A DNA stretch of 13,343 nucleotides, from positions 1 through 13,343 of the forward strand of contig JAAZBI010000043.1 of the NCBI GenBank assembly GCA_012513875.1, read 5' to 3'. This DNA comes from Mollicutes bacterium (GTDB lineage Bacteria > Bacillota_I > Bacilli_A > RF39 > UBA660). Shown in pieces: positions 12,765-13,343 of this stretch. The notes beneath the pieces are model-generated. The model was given only the letters and a program-made list of their open reading frames with translations. It was not told where the DNA came from and did no database searches. Every line of letters starts with the position of its first letter. The first letter of the stretch is position 1. A program made the position numbers and the translations under genes.

Positions 12765-13343
12765 TATTCATCCTCTTTCTGATTTAAATCTAATAAATTT
12801 ATTAATATTTCATTTAATCGAAATAAATTGTTTTCTGAAACGGATATTTTGTTGTTGTTTTTAATTAAGTATCCTTCTTGAACTAATTTATCAAAAGCGA
12901 ATCTATTATAGAAATCAATCTTATATTTATTTACCAAATTCTCAATATCGATTCCTCTTAATAATCTTAATCCTAACATAACTTCATATTCCATTTTTAA
13001 TTCTGGTGTTAATTTTTCTCTTTCATAAATATAATTGTGTTTCAAATATTCAGAAATGTTTTTAGTATTAATCGTTCTCTCTATATTGTTATGAGCAGCT
13101 GCACTCAATCCAAATCCATAATATTGTTGATTAGTCCAATATTTTAAATTGTGTCTAGAAATAAAACCCGATTGAGCATAATTACTAATCTCATAATGAT
13201 CAAAATTATGATCTGATAAAGTTTTATTAATTAAACAATACATTTGATAATTTAAATCTTCATCGATATCTTTAACTTTATTATATATTTTTGTGTGTTC
13301 TTCAATTATTAAAGAATAACAAGAAATATGCTGAATTTTCAAG
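12764..13343 (-). CDS. hemW: HemW-like radical SAM protein, C-terminal part (5' end beyond window)
   Basis: The frame is open to the right edge, so the N-terminal half, with the CxxxCxxC radical SAM cluster, is outside. The 192 codons seen carry the HemW/HemN-like C-terminal features: HISCYSLIIEEHT near the left end of the fragment, YEISNYA, RHNLKYWTNQQYYGFGLSAA (compare the usual HNxxYW...YxGxGxGAHS) and LGLRLLRGID, ending in a winged-helix-like HemN C-domain. HemW proteins are thought to be haem chaperones for respiratory proteins and not true coproporphyrinogen oxidases. The TTG at 13342-13340 is internal and not a start. The stop overlaps the gpsA ATG. Confidence 0.9.
   Translation of the reverse strand, partial: LKIQHISCYSLIIEEHTKIYNKVKDIDEDLNYQMYCLINKTLSDHNFDHYEISNYAQSGFISRHNLKYWTNQQYYGFGLSAAAHNNIERTINTKNISEYLKHNYIYEREKLTPELKMEYEVMLGLRLLRGIDIENLVNKYKIDFYNRFAFDKLVQEGYLIKNNNKISVSENNLFRLNEILINLLDLNQKEDE

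Noticed and set aside
1..13343. Mycoplasma genetic code (TGA as Trp)
   Set aside because: TGG encodes Trp in conserved positions, TGA closes yigZ inside its terminator, and no conserved gene needs TGA read-through.

Overview
The window comes from an AT-rich, low-GC Gram-positive bacterium of the Firmicutes/Bacilli type, possibly an Acholeplasma-, RF39- or Erysipelotrichia-like lineage. Supporting signs are the adjacent yqeG-yqeH pair, strong AGGAGG-type ribosome binding sites, sigma-A promoters that are often extended -10, encoded tRNA CCA ends and a LexA-type SOS box. The genetic code is the standard bacterial one: TGG encodes Trp throughout and TGA ends the mutL leader ORF and yigZ, so the Mycoplasma code does not apply. 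The species assignment is inference.

Layout. Positions 1-1500 (minus): the N-terminal three quarters of mutL, preceded by a 43-residue one-TM microprotein in the same operon. 1539-2440: tRNA-Ser(GCT) on minus, divergent from a short yigZ on plus, then a tRNA-Ile(GAT)-tRNA-Glu(TTC) pair on minus, all separated by clear intrinsic terminators. 2451-4034 (minus): yqeG-yqeH, overlapping by 8 nt and driven by a recognisable promoter. 4050-5550 (minus): an accessory three-gene operon with its own promoter and terminator. It encodes a clan-CD (caspase/legumain-like) cysteine protease homologue, an unknown 60-residue protein, and a 116-residue protein whose N-terminus resembles that of type III DNA methyltransferases (Mod) and whose reading frame continues past an in-frame TAG.

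5580-6177: a gene-poor patch with an orphan 68-codon ORF and a cluster of nested inverted repeats that folds on paper into a three-way junction flanked by further hairpins. 6178-10314 (minus): a heterodimeric ABC exporter with one degenerate and one canonical ATP site. 10300-11547 (minus): Y-family DNA polymerase dinB behind a LexA-like operator. 11561-13343 (minus): hemW (3' part only), gpsA and a small two-TM protein, packed with overlapping or near-overlapping stops and starts.

Housekeeping functions dominate: mismatch repair, SOS translesion synthesis, ribosome assembly, tRNAs, phospholipid precursor supply and haem-protein maturation. The unusual material lies at about 4100-6150, where the protease operon, the Mod-like chimera, the structured element and the orphan ORF suggest a site of gene gain and decay between two conserved blocks.
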